Source: BJGV01 sp003230615
GTDB lineage: Bacteria; Pseudomonadota; Gammaproteobacteria; Burkholderiales; Nitrosomonadaceae
Reading direction: 5' to 3'
Length of the DNA stretch: 64,000 nt
NCBI GenBank assembly: GCA_963663215.1
Contig: OY760140.1
Coordinates: 558,001-622,000, forward strand
Numbering within the stretch: the stretch's first letter is position 1; every line of letters starts with the position of its first letter. Of this stretch, positions 19,545 through 28,698 are shown piece by piece. Below the pieces are notes generated by a model. The model saw nothing but the letters and a program-made list of their open reading frames with translations. It made no database searches and had not been told where the DNA came from. The translations under genes were made by a program, and so were the position numbers.

Positions 19545-20250
19545 TACTTTGGATAATAACATAAATACAGATCCTATAGAGCTGGAGAAATTCAACCAGA
19601 TCGCGCATCACTGGTGGGATCCCAACAGCGAATTTAAGCCGCTACACGAAATCAATCCACTACGTCTTAACTATATAGATCAGCTTGCTAGTCTCAGCGG
19701 AAAAGTCGTTCTCGATGTAGGCTGTGGTGGTGGTATTTTATCCGAGAGCATGGCAGAACGAGGTGCAAAGGTTACGGGCATTGATCTGGGGGAGAAGTCT
19801 TTGAAAGTTGCCAAGTTGCATCTGCTCGAAACTGGCAACCAGGTGGACTACCGTAGAATCGCAGCAGAAAATCTTGCAAAAGAGCAACCGAATCATTACG
19901 ACATTGTCACCTGTATGGAAATGCTGGAGCACGTACCCGATCCAGAAAGTATTGTGCGTTCTTGTGCGCTACTGACTAAACCTGGGGGCTGGGTTTTTTT
20001 CTCAACGATTAATCGCAATCCAAAGTCGTATCTGTTCGCCGTGATTGGTGCAGAATATCTATTAAACCTGTTACCACGTGGGACACATGATTATGCAAAA
20101 TTAATCAGGCCATCTGAACTTGCGCGCATGGCTCGCGGTGCCGGGCTCGATGTGGAAGCGATCATGGGTATGACCTATAACCCCATCACCAGGATTTATT
20201 CGCTGGTACGGGATTCAAGCGTGAACTACATCATGGCATATCGTGCCTGA
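19537..20250 (+). CDS. ubiG: Ubiquinone biosynthesis O-methyltransferase
   Basis: SAM-dependent methyltransferase performing both O-methylations of ubiquinone synthesis, 237 residues. SAM motif I is VVLDVGCGGGILSESMAERG; FNQIAHHWWDPNSEFKPLH at the N-terminus and NRNPKSYLFAVIGAEY are hallmarks of UbiG. The start overlaps mtaD, and gph follows after 87 bases. The mtaD-ubiG-gph order diverging from gyrA is familiar from betaproteobacteria. Confidence 0.95.
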   Translation: MYNTLDNNINTDPIELEKFNQIAHHWWDPNSEFKPLHEINPLRLNYIDQLASLSGKVVLDVGCGGGILSESMAERGAKVTGIDLGEKSLKVAKLHLLETGNQVDYRRIAAENLAKEQPNHYDIVTCMEMLEHVPDPESIVRSCALLTKPGGWVFFSTINRNPKSYLFAVIGAEYLLNLLPRGTHDYAKLIRPSELARMARGAGLDVEAIMGMTYNPITRIYSLVRDSSVNYIMAYRA

Positions 20251-20337
20251 TTTTAACGATAGACATATTAATCGTGATGCGTGATCCCAAAAACTTTTCT
20301 CCTGCTATCAGGCTCTCTACTCGTTATTTGTTGATTC

Positions 20338-20988
20338 ATGATTAAAGCCGTCCTATTTGATTTAGACGGTACACTTGCCGATACTGCACCTGATTTAGGC
20401 CATGCGCTTAACCGACAGCGGATCGAACGAAACCTGCCCATCCTGCCGATCGATCAAATTCGCGGGCAAGCCTCCGCTGGTGCACGTGGTTTGCTGGGCT
20501 TAGGCTTTAAAATCAAGCTAGGCGACCCAGGGTATGAAGCCATGCGTGACGAATTCCTGAATTTTTACGAGGAACGTTTGTGTCACGACACTCATTTATT
20601 TCCTGGTATTGCTGAACTACTCGATGAGCTTGAAGCGCGTAACCTGCTTTGGGGTATTGTCACCAACAAGCCAGGGCGATTTACCAACCCGCTTTTACAA
20701 CAACTCGGTTTAAGTTCTCGCGCAGCATGCGTGATTAGTGGCGGGGATACCGCTAAATATAAACCGCATCCTGAGCCTCTTTTGACGGCAATCAAAGCAC
20801 TAGCTGTTGAACCTGGCGAATGCATCTACCTGGGCGATGATGTACGTGACGTAGAAGCAAGCTTAGCTGCAGGAATCGAGCCAATCATTGCAAAATACGG
20901 CTATCTGGGAAATGGTGGAAAGCCTCCCGAATCCTGGGGTGCCCGGTATCTCATTGAGCACCCGAAGGATTTACTCAGCTATCTCTAG
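20338..20988 (+). CDS. gph: Phosphoglycolate phosphatase (HAD family)
   Basis: HAD-superfamily phosphatase, 216 residues. Motif I with the nucleophilic Asp is LFDLDGTLADTAPDL, motif II is in IVTNKPGRFT, motif III Lys in GDTAKYKPHPEP, motif IV in IYLGDDVRDVEAS. An alpha-helical cap lies between motifs I and II. Family and position after ubiG support phosphoglycolate phosphatase, though HAD substrate assignments are only approximate. It is the last core gene before the tmRNA gene. Confidence 0.88.
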   Translation: MIKAVLFDLDGTLADTAPDLGHALNRQRIERNLPILPIDQIRGQASAGARGLLGLGFKIKLGDPGYEAMRDEFLNFYEERLCHDTHLFPGIAELLDELEARNLLWGIVTNKPGRFTNPLLQQLGLSSRAACVISGGDTAKYKPHPEPLLTAIKALAVEPGECIYLGDDVRDVEASLAAGIEPIIAKYGYLGNGGKPPESWGARYLIEHPKDLLSYL

Positions 20989-21051
20989 AATCTGTTAAAA
21001 TCAAACAGTTGACGGTTGAACTTTTGTTAAACAAAGTAATCTTATAACCGT

Positions 21052-21057
21052 TATAAA
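21052..21057 (+). promoter_or_regulatory. Candidate -10 element of the ssrA promoter
   Basis: TATAAA lies seven bases before the first base of the tmRNA. No strong -35 hexamer stands out at 17 bases upstream. Confidence 0.4.
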
Positions 21058-21064
21058 GAAAGTC

Positions 21065-21426
21065 GGGGGCGACCTGGCTTCGACGTGGGTTTCAAAGCAG
21101 AAAGGGCATACCGAGGGCCAGTGACCTCGTAAATACATCTGGAAAAGTAATAATTGCAAACGAAGATAGTTACGCTCTAGCCGCTTAAATCCGGCTAGAC
21201 TCCACACCGATGGGCCTCAACGCCGGGTCTGGTAACAGACAGTGGAGCCATTAACGAGGATCGCGCTTTGTAGGGCCGCTTTACAGAGTGTTAAATAATA
21301 GGCAGCTCGCCTGACTTCAGTCCGCCTGTTGACGGTAGTTGGGTTAAATTAAACATCATGGCTAAGTATGTAGAACTAACTGTAGAGGATTTGCGGACGC
21401 GGGTTCGATTCCCGCCGCCTCCACCA
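21065..21426 (+). ncRNA. ssrA: tmRNA (transfer-messenger RNA)
   Basis: One-piece tmRNA of about 362 bases that rescues stalled ribosomes. The 5' end GGGGGCGACCTGGCTTCGAC and 3' end GGTTCGATTCCCGCCGCC followed by TCCACCA form the tRNA-like domain. The tag reading frame is at 21156-21188 and encodes ANEDSYALAA before TAA, resuming on GCA. The last ~25 bases serve as the attachment site of the accessory region: the same core recurs at least eight times downstream. Confidence 0.97.
21404..21426 (+). other. att core within ssrA 3' end (proximal attachment site)
   Basis: The T-arm/acceptor part of ssrA containing TTCGATTCCCGCCGCC. It is the intact reference for the degraded downstream copies at 30158, 30964, 39147, 39965, 41701, 44590, 45852 and 62306. 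Integration here leaves the tmRNA functional because the element supplies an identical 3' end. Confidence 0.85.
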
Positions 21427-21461
21427 TTTAAGTGTTTTATGCTGTTCAAAGCTGTACACGA

Positions 21462-21496
21462 AACCCGCTTTAATCCTTACGATTAGCGGGTTTTTT
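21462..21496 (+). terminator. Rho-independent terminator after ssrA
   Basis: AACCCGCT pairs with AGCGGGTT across a 15-base loop and is followed by six T. It ends ssrA transcription and lies on the island side of the att core, so it was brought in by the integrated element. Confidence 0.8.
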
Positions 21497-21539
21497 GTTT
21501 TATACCATTCATTCCCATCTATTGCAATATAGACCCTAT

Positions 21540-21598
21540 TGTTGGTATATTTAAGCCACTTGTACCAACAATTCAAAATTGATACCAACAAATTAGGT
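21540..21598. other. Integrase arm-type sites near the ssrA junction
   Basis: Three copies of GTTGGTA-type sequence in both orientations (GTTGGTATAT, then TTGTACCAAC and TTGATACCAAC) lie between the ssrA att core and the integrase gene. The same GTTGGTAC / GCTGGTA words precede the distal cores at 30964 and 39147, matching this integrase to those sites. Confidence 0.6.
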
Positions 21599-21603
21599 TT
21601 TTT

Positions 21604-22775
21604 ATGAAGCTGACTGATGTAGCATAAGGAAAGCAAAGCCAAGAACCAAGCCTTACAAGATGGCTGATGGTGGTGGGTTGTTTCTGTTGGTACAACCTAA
21701 CGAATCAAAGTATTGGCGACTTGCTTATCGGTTTGAAAACAAGCAAAAGATACTAGCTTTGGGTGTCTATCCTGATGTATCTCTAATCCTTGCACGTGAG
21801 CGCCGTGATGCTGCCCGTAAGTTGCTGGCTACTGGCATAGATCCCAGTGAAAATCGCAAAGCAAAGAAAAAAGCAAAGCTGGATAGCTCAGAGAATAGCT
21901 TTGAAGTAGTGGCACGCGAATGGCTAGCTTTTCACATGAAAAATAAGGCAGCAAGTCATAGCGAAAAAGTGATTCGCCGTTTTGAGCGTTTTCTTTTTCC
22001 TTGGCTTGGTAGCAAGCCAATTGCCGAAATTACTCCACCCCAAGTACTGGAAGCTGTTAAACGTATTGAAAAACTAGGTAGCCTTGAAACCGCACACCGC
22101 ACATTACAGGCTTGTGGACAGGTGTTTAAATATGCAGTACAGACTGATCGAGCTGTGCGTGATGTAACTACCGATCTGAAAGGTGCGCTACCGTCTACCA
22201 ATACTAAGCAGCACATGGCAACCTTTACCGAGCCGAAAGAAGTAGCGGAGTTACTGCGTGCCATTGATGGGTTCAAAGGGACATTTACAGTCCAGTGTGC
22301 CTTGAGAATTGCACCCATGCTGTTTGTGCGTCCCGGCGAATTAAGAATGGCAAAATGGAAGGATATAGATCTTGATGCTGGTGAATGGCGCTATGTTGTG
22401 AGTAAAACAAAAACCGATCATCTAGTACCCCTACCCAAACAGGCGGTTGCTCTTCTACGTGAACTATATCCTTTCTCTGGACATGGAGATTATGTGTTCC
22501 AAAGTGGGCGTGATCCTAAAAAAGCTATGAGTGGAGCAGCTATTAATGCTGCATTGAGGCGAATGGGTTACGACACCAAAACGCAAATTACTGGGCATGG
22601 ATTTCGAGCAATGGCGCGCACCATCCTGCATGAAAGGCTGGACATAGACCCGCATATTATTGAACACCAGTTAGCACACAGGGTGCCTGATGCTTTAGGA
22701 CAGGCTTATAACCGCACCAAGTTTATCAAGCAACGCAAGGCAATGATGCAAACTATGGGCGGATTATTTGGATAA
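21604..22775 (+). pseudogene. Tyrosine integrase of the ssrA element, frameshifted near the N-terminus
   Basis: Site-specific tyrosine recombinase with DUF4102-type N-terminal domain (GLFLLVQPNESKYWRLAYRF). Catalytic residues are visible: Arg in RPGELRMAKW, HxxR in HGFRAMART, and Tyr in GQAYNRT. The normal family start MKLTDVA is present at 21604 but runs into TAA; one missing base there shifts into the frame KAKPRTKPYKMADGGG that continues to the stop at 22775. An internal ATG at 21660 would give a 371-residue protein lacking about 20 N-terminal residues. It may therefore be inactive, or the shift may be a sequence error. Confidence 0.8.
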
Positions 22776-22915
22776 ACTCAAGGCCGGTGGTGAAGAAAGA
22801 TCTTTATATACATAATCCGAGAGTTATCCACGCCTAGCCTGACGGGGCAAATGTGGTCGTCCCTTACCCACTGGTGTGGATTAAATTCAAGGGGAAACAA
22901 TGTGAGGGGAGTGCT

Positions 22916-23014
22916 ATGTCAAATTCGCCAGATGGTATTGAAATATCACAGGAGGCATGGAAGCGGTTGTTGCTTGAGGAACTTGGCTTGATGCTTCGCG
23001 CACCCTTTTTATGA
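22916..23014 (+). CDS. Short hypothetical protein
   Basis: A 32-residue frame (begins MSNSPDGIEISQEAW) whose TGA overlaps the ATG of the next gene in an ATGA junction. Its only support is that overlap and the compact layout of this replication module. No function recognised. Confidence 0.35.
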   Translation: MSNSPDGIEISQEAWKRLLLEELGLMLRAPFL

Positions 23015-23502
23015 AAGACCATGAGAATTTATTACAGCTTGCCTTTGCAGAAAATGCCAATCCAAACGATGCAATAGATATAATTAGGCAGTTTTTTTTA
23101 TGCGTAAATAAGGGAATTACTCCGCCCGCTCATATCTTGGCCGTTGTAGCTAGTGGCTTTGAAAAATACATCTCTGCACCGGAAGCTATGTCGCTAGACT
23201 CAGCTTTAAACTTAAAGCCCAAACAACGTGTCGGACACCCATTAACACACCGCAAGGAAAAAGAATACCGTGGACGTATTTGCTATCAAATGTGGTGTTT
23301 GCGGTATGATGCAGAGCTAAAGGGTGAAACACTATCTATAGAAAAGGCTGCTGGAAAAGTTATAAACCAATTAGGCTCGACCACGCTTACTGAAGACATA
23401 CTAAAAAAAGATTACATCAATTTAAAGGCCGATGAAATTTTTAATCTAGCATTTAATCTAGCAATTAATACACTTAAAGAAATTGAAGCAAAAAATAAAT
23501 AA
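23011..23502 (+). CDS. Hypothetical protein of the ssrA integrative element
   Basis: 163 residues, soluble, no signal peptide or membrane segment. The middle portion (KPKQRVGHPLTHRKEKEYRGRI at about 70-90) is basic and may bind nucleic acid. It lies between the integrase and the AlpA-like regulator, where such elements carry small accessory or replication-control genes. I do not recognise the family. Confidence 0.6.
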   Translation: MKDHENLLQLAFAENANPNDAIDIIRQFFLCVNKGITPPAHILAVVASGFEKYISAPEAMSLDSALNLKPKQRVGHPLTHRKEKEYRGRICYQMWCLRYDAELKGETLSIEKAAGKVINQLGSTTLTEDILKKDYINLKADEIFNLAFNLAINTLKEIEAKNK

Positions 23503-23588
23503 CCTGTTTTTGTTTCCCTGACAATATATCTTCCGTTCTATATCTTTCGTATTGTGCTACCGCGTGGTAGTTATATGGAGCAAATACG

Positions 23589-23807
23589 ATGCAATCAAAC
23601 AATCAAGCAACACCAAAACCAGCAGCCTTTTACCGTTTACCGAAAGTACGTGAAATTTGTGGCGGTGTAGCACCAAGCACAATATGGGCTTGGGTAAGGC
23701 GAGGTAAATTTCCCAAGCCAATTAAATTGGGCGCAAACACTACCGTTTGGAATGCTACGGATATAGAGGCATGGGTGCAATCTCGCATTGCTGCCAGCCA
23801 ACGGTAG
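23589..23807 (+). CDS. AlpA-family HTH regulator
   Basis: 72-residue winged-HTH protein of the AlpA/excisionase type: FYRLPKVREICGGVAPSTIW followed by WVRRGKFPKPIKLGANTTVW and WNATDIEAWVQSRI matches the family pattern from end to end. AlpA proteins activate integrase/excision or replication genes of integrative elements and satellites. A good ribosome binding site (TATGGAG) precedes it. It begins the replication module that follows. Confidence 0.85.
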   Translation: MQSNNQATPKPAAFYRLPKVREICGGVAPSTIWAWVRRGKFPKPIKLGANTTVWNATDIEAWVQSRIAASQR

Positions 23808-23818
23808 TGGTGATCGAA

Positions 23819-24235
23819 ATGAATATGGAAGATTGCCCCAAATACCAAGGGTGCAGCGCACCCATCTGCCCACTTGACCCAAACTGGCAAAAAGCCAAGC
23901 ATCTGAAACATGAGCGCGTTTGTTTCTATCTATGTGAAGCACAAAAGGATGGTGCAGAAGCGATATTCAGGGGTAGAGGTTTAGGGGAACTATACCGACT
24001 AATGGTAGAGGCTACCCCAGATATATTTATCCGGTGGGGAACCATTAAAAAAGCATTAGCCAAAGCTAAAAAAACGGGCTCAGGGATGAACAAAAAACTA
24101 CATATTAGCCCTACCTTAGCAGTATGGCGGATTACTAAGCGCTACGCACTTCCATATATCAAAATCGGACGTTACGTTAGGTATCGTAAATTCGATCTGA
24201 TAGCTTTTTTGAAGTTTCGCACTGTTGCGGATTGA
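23819..24235 (+). CDS. Hypothetical protein with Cys-rich N-terminus and HTH-like C-terminus
   Basis: About 138 residues. The N-terminal CPKYQGCSAPICPLDPNW contains closely spaced cysteines that could bind a metal, while the C-terminal stretch VWRITKRYALPYIKIGRYVR resembles an excisionase-type DNA-binding motif. The frame is open further upstream, but MNMEDCPKYQ is the natural start, 12 bases after the AlpA-like gene. Similar proteins sit in this position in proteobacterial integrative elements; function unknown. Confidence 0.6.
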   Translation: MNMEDCPKYQGCSAPICPLDPNWQKAKHLKHERVCFYLCEAQKDGAEAIFRGRGLGELYRLMVEATPDIFIRWGTIKKALAKAKKTGSGMNKKLHISPTLAVWRITKRYALPYIKIGRYVRYRKFDLIAFLKFRTVAD

Positions 24236-24238
24236 GTA

Positions 24239-24867
24239 ATGAACTATTACCCATTCCATTTGGGCGATTACGCCGCGCATACAAAACATCTTAGCTTGCT
24301 AGAGGATCTTGCGTACAGGCGAATGATTGATCTTTACTACACAGCAGAAAAACCGCTTCCAAGTGATCCTGAGAATGTCGCTCGACTGATTGGAATGAGA
24401 GAAAACAGCACTATCGTAACCGAAGTCTTATCTGACTTCTTTCTGAAATCAGAAGAAGGTTATAGGAGCAAGCGTTGTGACCGTGAAATAAAGAAATATA
24501 AAGCCAAAGCAGACCGCGCTAGAAGTGCAAATAACAAACGCTGGAAATCTGAAACGCATCTGAAATCAGATATGAAATCAGAAAGCTTTCAGATCCCAAC
24601 CAATAACCAAAAACCAATAACCAAGATAAACGTAAAAGGGAAAAACCTACACCCATTCCTGATGATTTTTCTATTACGCCAGAACTGGAGTCGTGGGCTG
24701 ATCGAAAAAGTATCACCAATATTGAGGATCATCTTGAGTATTTCATACAGCAATGTAAATCACAGGGATATTTGCGAGCTAGCTGGCATTCTGCGTTTCA
24801 AATAGCTGTCACTAAAGACTGGGCAAATATAGGCCACGGCAAGGAAAGGAGGTTTGTCCCAGCATGA
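24239..24867 (+). pseudogene. DUF1376-type phage replication protein, frameshifted
   Basis: The N-terminus MNYYPFHLGDYAAHTKHLSL is typical of DUF1376 proteins found in phage and element replication modules. The frame in use from 24239 ends at 24805 in sequence that looks random, while another frame from about 24628 reads KREKPTPIPDDFSITPEL and continues to a TGA at 24865-24867, overlapping the next start. The shift lies near the run GTAAAAGGGAAAAACC. Either a real decay mutation or a homopolymer sequencing error. Confidence 0.7.
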
Positions 24868-25280
24868 GTATAGATACCCTCTTATCACGTCTTGATAAAG
24901 TCAAAAAAACTGGTGACAGCAACTGGATTGCCTGCTGTCCAGCACACCAAGACAGATCCCCTAGTTTAGTAATTGGAGAAAAACAAGATGGGGTGATTGT
25001 TATCCATTGTCATGCTGGCTGTATGCCCTTAGACATTCTTGCGGCTGTTGGCATGGAGTTTTCCGATTTATTTCCTGAGAAATTGGCAGATCACATTAGC
25101 CCATTACGAAAGCCTTTTCCTGCAGCTGATGTGCTAGAGGCGTTGTCTACTGAAACGCTGATTGTTGCAATGACGGCAGACCGAATGTTTCACGAAAAAG
25201 ATATGACGGTAGGTGATTGGGATAGGTTACGGCTTGCATCAAGAAGGATTATGGAAGCGAGGGACTTGGCGAATGGCTGA
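24864..25280 (+). CDS. Primase-type zinc-finger protein
   Basis: 138 residues with an N-terminal CHC2-type zinc ribbon: CCPAHQDRSPSL, then VIHCHAGC after about 20 residues, the pattern of DnaG-like and phage primases. The toprim catalytic domain of a full primase is absent, so this is a zinc-finger-only accessory protein or a truncated primase. It starts inside the stop of the preceding DUF1376 gene and its stop overlaps the following methyltransferase gene, so it belongs to a tightly packed operon. Confidence 0.7.
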   Translation: MSIDTLLSRLDKVKKTGDSNWIACCPAHQDRSPSLVIGEKQDGVIVIHCHAGCMPLDILAAVGMEFSDLFPEKLADHISPLRKPFPAADVLEALSTETLIVAMTADRMFHEKDMTVGDWDRLRLASRRIMEARDLANG

Positions 25281-25946
25281 TATGCAAATAGGCAAAGCCA
25301 CATTACTGAATATTGATTGTATGGAGTATATGAAAACGCTTAAAGACAATGAGTTTGATTTGGCGATAGTTGATCCGCCTTATGGGATAAACGCAGATAA
25401 AAAAATAATGGGAAAAATAGTGATCGCCATGAGAAAACTTCATTGGCTAGTATTAACTCTTATAACACTACAGGTTGGGACAATAAAATACCAACAGATC
25501 TTTATTTTAAACAACTAAGGCGAGCAAGCAAAAACCAAATTGTATGGGGAGCAAATTATTTTGGATTGACTGGAGGTTTTATTTTTTGGGATAAAGGCGT
25601 AACTATGCCGACATATAGCGATGGGGAGCTTGCTTATTGTAGTTTGATAAATTCAATAAAAAAAATATCTATTACTTGGCATGGGATGTTACAGCAAGAT
25701 ATGAAAAATAAAGAGATTCGGATTCACTCCACTCAAAAACCCGTAAAACTCTACGAATGGCTTTTAAATAACTACGCAAAGAAAGGACAGCGAATCCTAG
25801 ACACTCACTTAGGATCAGGTTCTAGTGCCATAGCTTGTAACAATCTAGGCTTTGAAATGGTTGGTTGTGAATTAGACAAAGATTACTTTGAGGCTGCTTG
25901 TGAGCGAGTTGCTAATGCTACCCGACAAGAGAGGATGTTCGCATGA
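25273..25946 (+). pseudogene. DNA N6-adenine / N4-cytosine methyltransferase, frameshifted
   Basis: Starts MADMQIGKATLLNIDCMEYM with catalytic motif IV as IVDPPYGI, then loses frame in an A-rich run near 25395-25402. A second frame carries NNGKNSDRHEKTSLASINSY onward to HSTQKPVKL and SAM motif I (LDTHLGSGSSAIAC), ending at 25946. The motif IV-before-I order marks a beta-class enzyme; DPPY favours adenine. No restriction gene is adjacent, so it is likely an orphan element methylase. As written it cannot make a full product. Confidence 0.75.
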
Positions 25947-25958
25947 GGAAGGCGACAA

Positions 25959-26855
25959 ATGGCTAATGCAGAAAAGGGCGCGGCTATGTTGGATGCAGAG
26001 ATAGAGAAAAAACCTCTGTTAGAAAGCCCTAATTCTCACTCTGGCGAGGTGTTAGAGCTATGGCGTAATGGCATGCCCTCTGGTGAGAAAACAGGGTGGG
26101 CAAGCCTTGATAATTATTACACGGTTTTACCAGGGCAAATCACAGTAGTTACAGGCTGGCCCAGTTCTGGCAAGAGTGAATTTGTTGATGCATTACTTCT
26201 AAATCTTTCACGTAGAGGTTGGAAGTTTGCTGTTTTCAGTTTTGAAAATCAGCCTGTTTCATTCCATATTACCAAGATGCTGGAAAAGATTGCTGGCAAG
26301 CCATTTGGATTAGGAAGAAATGAGCGAATCAGCGAGGATGAATTAAATGAATTGACCGATGAGCTAGGGCAATCATTCGCGTTTACTGGATGCACAAGCG
26401 GTAGTTTCAAATTAAAAGATGTTTTAGACGCTGCACAAGTTCACCTTGAAAAATTCCCTGAATCAAAGCGTGGTGTGGTGATTGATCCGTGGAATGAATT
26501 AGAGCATTGGAGGCCATCAGGACAGAGTGAAACAGAATATATCTCACAAGCATTATCTACCGTTAGAAATTGGGCGAGGCTTAACAAGGTTCATGTTTGG
26601 ATAGTCGCACACCCTCAAAAGGTGAGAAGAGAGGACGGGAAGTTACCTGTACCACGTCCTGACATGATTTCAGGTAGTCAGCATTGGTGGAATAAAGCAG
26701 ATTGTTGTTTAACCGTGTGGAGAAATAACGATGAGCCAATGAGTCGAGATGTTGAGATCCATATCCAAAAAGTACGCTTCAAGCACATTGGTAGACCTGG
26801 AATGGTTATTTTAACTTACGACAGGATAACGGGTAAATATTATGAAACCAATTAA
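25959..26855 (+). CDS. DnaB/RepA-like ATPase (replicative helicase-like)
   Basis: 298 residues with a RecA-type ATPase fold. Walker A is GWPSSGKSEF at about 66-75, a DnaB-like FAVFSFENQP follows, and the Walker B region is RGVVIDPWNELEH, with a sensor-like IVAHPQKVRREDGK later. It lacks the DnaB N-terminal domain, so it resembles the C-terminal helicase domain of phage or element helicases. It sits downstream of the primase-like gene, completing a small replication module. Confidence 0.75.
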   Translation: MANAEKGAAMLDAEIEKKPLLESPNSHSGEVLELWRNGMPSGEKTGWASLDNYYTVLPGQITVVTGWPSSGKSEFVDALLLNLSRRGWKFAVFSFENQPVSFHITKMLEKIAGKPFGLGRNERISEDELNELTDELGQSFAFTGCTSGSFKLKDVLDAAQVHLEKFPESKRGVVIDPWNELEHWRPSGQSETEYISQALSTVRNWARLNKVHVWIVAHPQKVRREDGKLPVPRPDMISGSQHWWNKADCCLTVWRNNDEPMSRDVEIHIQKVRFKHIGRPGMVILTYDRITGKYYETN

Positions 26856-26932
26856 CATGGTTTTAGATCTTAGAAAATTCTTATTTGTAACCTACCACTA
26901 GAGCGGAGTTGTTACGTGCCGCAGAGGAGAAA

Positions 26933-27361
26933 ATGGGCAATACATTACAAGTAACGCGCGCGCGCGAGAAAAAATCAAGAATAACTCGATCTCATGAGCT
27001 ACTGGAGAAGATTTTCATCCGCATTGCCGATGGTGAATCTTTAAATAAAATTTGCTCCCAAGATGATATGCCATCTCGCAACGCATTTTTCATGTGGATT
27101 AGGGAAGACGAAACTATTTTACAAGCGTATGAGCTAGCGCTCCTTACAAGAGCAGATTTCTATCTAGATGAGATCGTTGATATTGCTGACAATGAAAACG
27201 TAAAAACTTCTGAGGATATTGCTAGGGCAAAGCTACGAGTTGATGCTAGGAAATGGGCTGCATCAAAGCTGGCTCCAAAGAAATACGGGCATAATTCGCA
27301 GCTTGATGTGAAGGACAACACGCCCCTAACAGTTAAAATCGTGCGGTTTGGGGACACTTAA
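26933..27361 (+). CDS. Terminase small subunit-like protein
   Basis: About 142 residues from the ATG at 26933, chosen because GAGGAG lies four bases before it; the frame is open from 26909. The N-terminal HTH region (IRIADGESLNKICSQDDMPS) and C-terminal ASKLAPKKYG are those of a small-terminase-like family and align along their length with the protein at 52471-52884 in the other element. No large terminase or capsid genes are nearby. TerS without structural genes is the mark of a phage satellite. Confidence 0.65.
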   Translation: MGNTLQVTRAREKKSRITRSHELLEKIFIRIADGESLNKICSQDDMPSRNAFFMWIREDETILQAYELALLTRADFYLDEIVDIADNENVKTSEDIARAKLRVDARKWAASKLAPKKYGHNSQLDVKDNTPLTVKIVRFGDT

Positions 27362-27404
27362 GTATGTATGCGCTACTCCAATTATCGTAGCTCAGCAATC
27401 AACT

Positions 27405-27436
27405 GAGTGTCTGCTTTGTGCCAAAAGCGGACATTC
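27405..27436 (+). repeat. 32-bp hairpin repeat, copy 1
   Basis: Left arm GAGTGTCTGCTTT, loop GTGCCA, right arm AAAGCGGACATTC. First copy in the window; marks the junction between the TerS-like gene and the cargo. Confidence 0.9.
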
Positions 27437-27484
27437 ATTCATCTCTTGCAAAGTCCTGATTTCAATCGAAACTGCTGCTGCCTT

Positions 27485-28696
27485 TCAGGCGCTGACAGTA
27501 TCGATTCTCAGATCGCCTTCAAGGGTTCGGTGAACAGGGCATCGGTTAGCAATCTCTATCAGTCGCTCACGTTGGCCCTCATCGAGCGGTCCTGACAACT
27601 TAATTGCCCGTGTAATCACTTCAACTTTGCTGTTGGCATCCTCGCAATTCTCACAGTCAGCACCGTGCTGGCGTGAGTGTTCGAGCTGGACGTGTACATC
27701 TTCAAGTGGCCAGCCCTTACGGTTCGCATACATGCGTATGGTCATCGATGTGCAAGCGCCCAGGGCGGCGAGCAGATGTTCATAGGGATCAGGGCCCAGA
27801 TCATCGCCACCCACTTGCTTTGGTTCATCGGCCAGCCATTGATGGCCGTCACTTGAAACATCGCGCAGGAACTTGTGGTTTCCTTCGCTCACTCTAATCT
27901 CACCTTTTTCAACATTTGGTGATGTTGCAGTTTTTTGATCGATATAGCGTGATGCCCAGGCAGAGATGGTATTGGCAACATACTGGGCGTCTTCTATCTT
28001 GCTCAAGAGATGGTCGGCACCATCTAGCGTGATAAAGCTCTTGGGATGTTTCGCCGCGGTGAATATCAGCTCGGCCTGCTTGATCGACACAGTATTGTCA
28101 TGTGGTGAATGGAAGATAAGCAGTGCCTTACGAAGTTTACTAAGCTGGTTCTCAACCGACTTTGCCTTCAAGTCGGCAACGAACTGTCTTTTGATGTAAA
28201 ATTTTCGCCCCGCCAGGTCTACCTCAGCACCGCCTTCGGCTTCGATTTTCTCAACGTCCTGGGCAAACAGCTTCATTATATGATCCGCTGTCGCCGGCGA
28301 ACCGATGGATACGACCGCCTTGCATTCCGGGATGTCACCGGCCGTGTTGAGTACGGCAGTGCCACCCAAGCTGTGACCGACCAAAAGTTGCGGTGCGTTG
28401 TAATTATCTCTAAGGTACTGTGCCGCAGATAATAAATCTTCAATATTACTGCTGAAATTCGTGTTGGCAAAATCGCCGTCCGAGCTGCCAAGGCCGGTAA
28501 AGTCGAAACGCAGTACACCAATATTGTTAGTGGCCAAGGTGTGCGCAATTCGCGATGCAGCCGCAATATTTTTGCCACAAGTGAAGCAATGGGCAAACAG
28601 GGCGAAGGTATTCGTAGGTCGATCGGGAAGCTCGAGCGCCGCGGCTAATTTAATACCTGACTTGTTCTCAAAGATAATGCGTTCTCTTGTTGGCAT
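27485..28696 (-). CDS. Bifunctional alpha/beta hydrolase / OsmC family protein
   Basis: A 403-residue fusion. The N-terminal alpha/beta hydrolase (about 1-255) has the nucleophile elbow VGHSLGGTAV and a late LDGADHLLS His; the C-terminal OsmC/Ohr-like domain (about 270-403) has ALGACTSMTIRMYANRKGW and NRCPVHRTLE, placing two cysteines as in peroxide-reducing OsmC proteins. The fusion is known in many proteobacteria. The frame extends upstream, but MPTRERIIFENK at 28696 is the conserved start, with GGAATA before it. Flanked by hairpin repeats, as a one-gene unit. Confidence 0.85.
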   Translation of the reverse strand: MPTRERIIFENKSGIKLAAALELPDRPTNTFALFAHCFTCGKNIAAASRIAHTLATNNIGVLRFDFTGLGSSDGDFANTNFSSNIEDLLSAAQYLRDNYNAPQLLVGHSLGGTAVLNTAGDIPECKAVVSIGSPATADHIMKLFAQDVEKIEAEGGAEVDLAGRKFYIKRQFVADLKAKSVENQLSKLRKALLIFHSPHDNTVSIKQAELIFTAAKHPKSFITLDGADHLLSKIEDAQYVANTISAWASRYIDQKTATSPNVEKGEIRVSEGNHKFLRDVSSDGHQWLADEPKQVGGDDLGPDPYEHLLAALGACTSMTIRMYANRKGWPLEDVHVQLEHSRQHGADCENCEDANSKVEVITRAIKLSGPLDEGQRERLIEIANRCPVHRTLEGDLRIDTVSA

Positions 28697-28698
28697 AG

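Noticed and set aside
21376..21642. Open - strand frame across the tmRNA 3' end, with RRRESNPRP-like sequence
   Set aside because: This peptide arises when the T-arm of a tRNA-like gene is translated in reverse; it is a shadow of ssrA and the att core.
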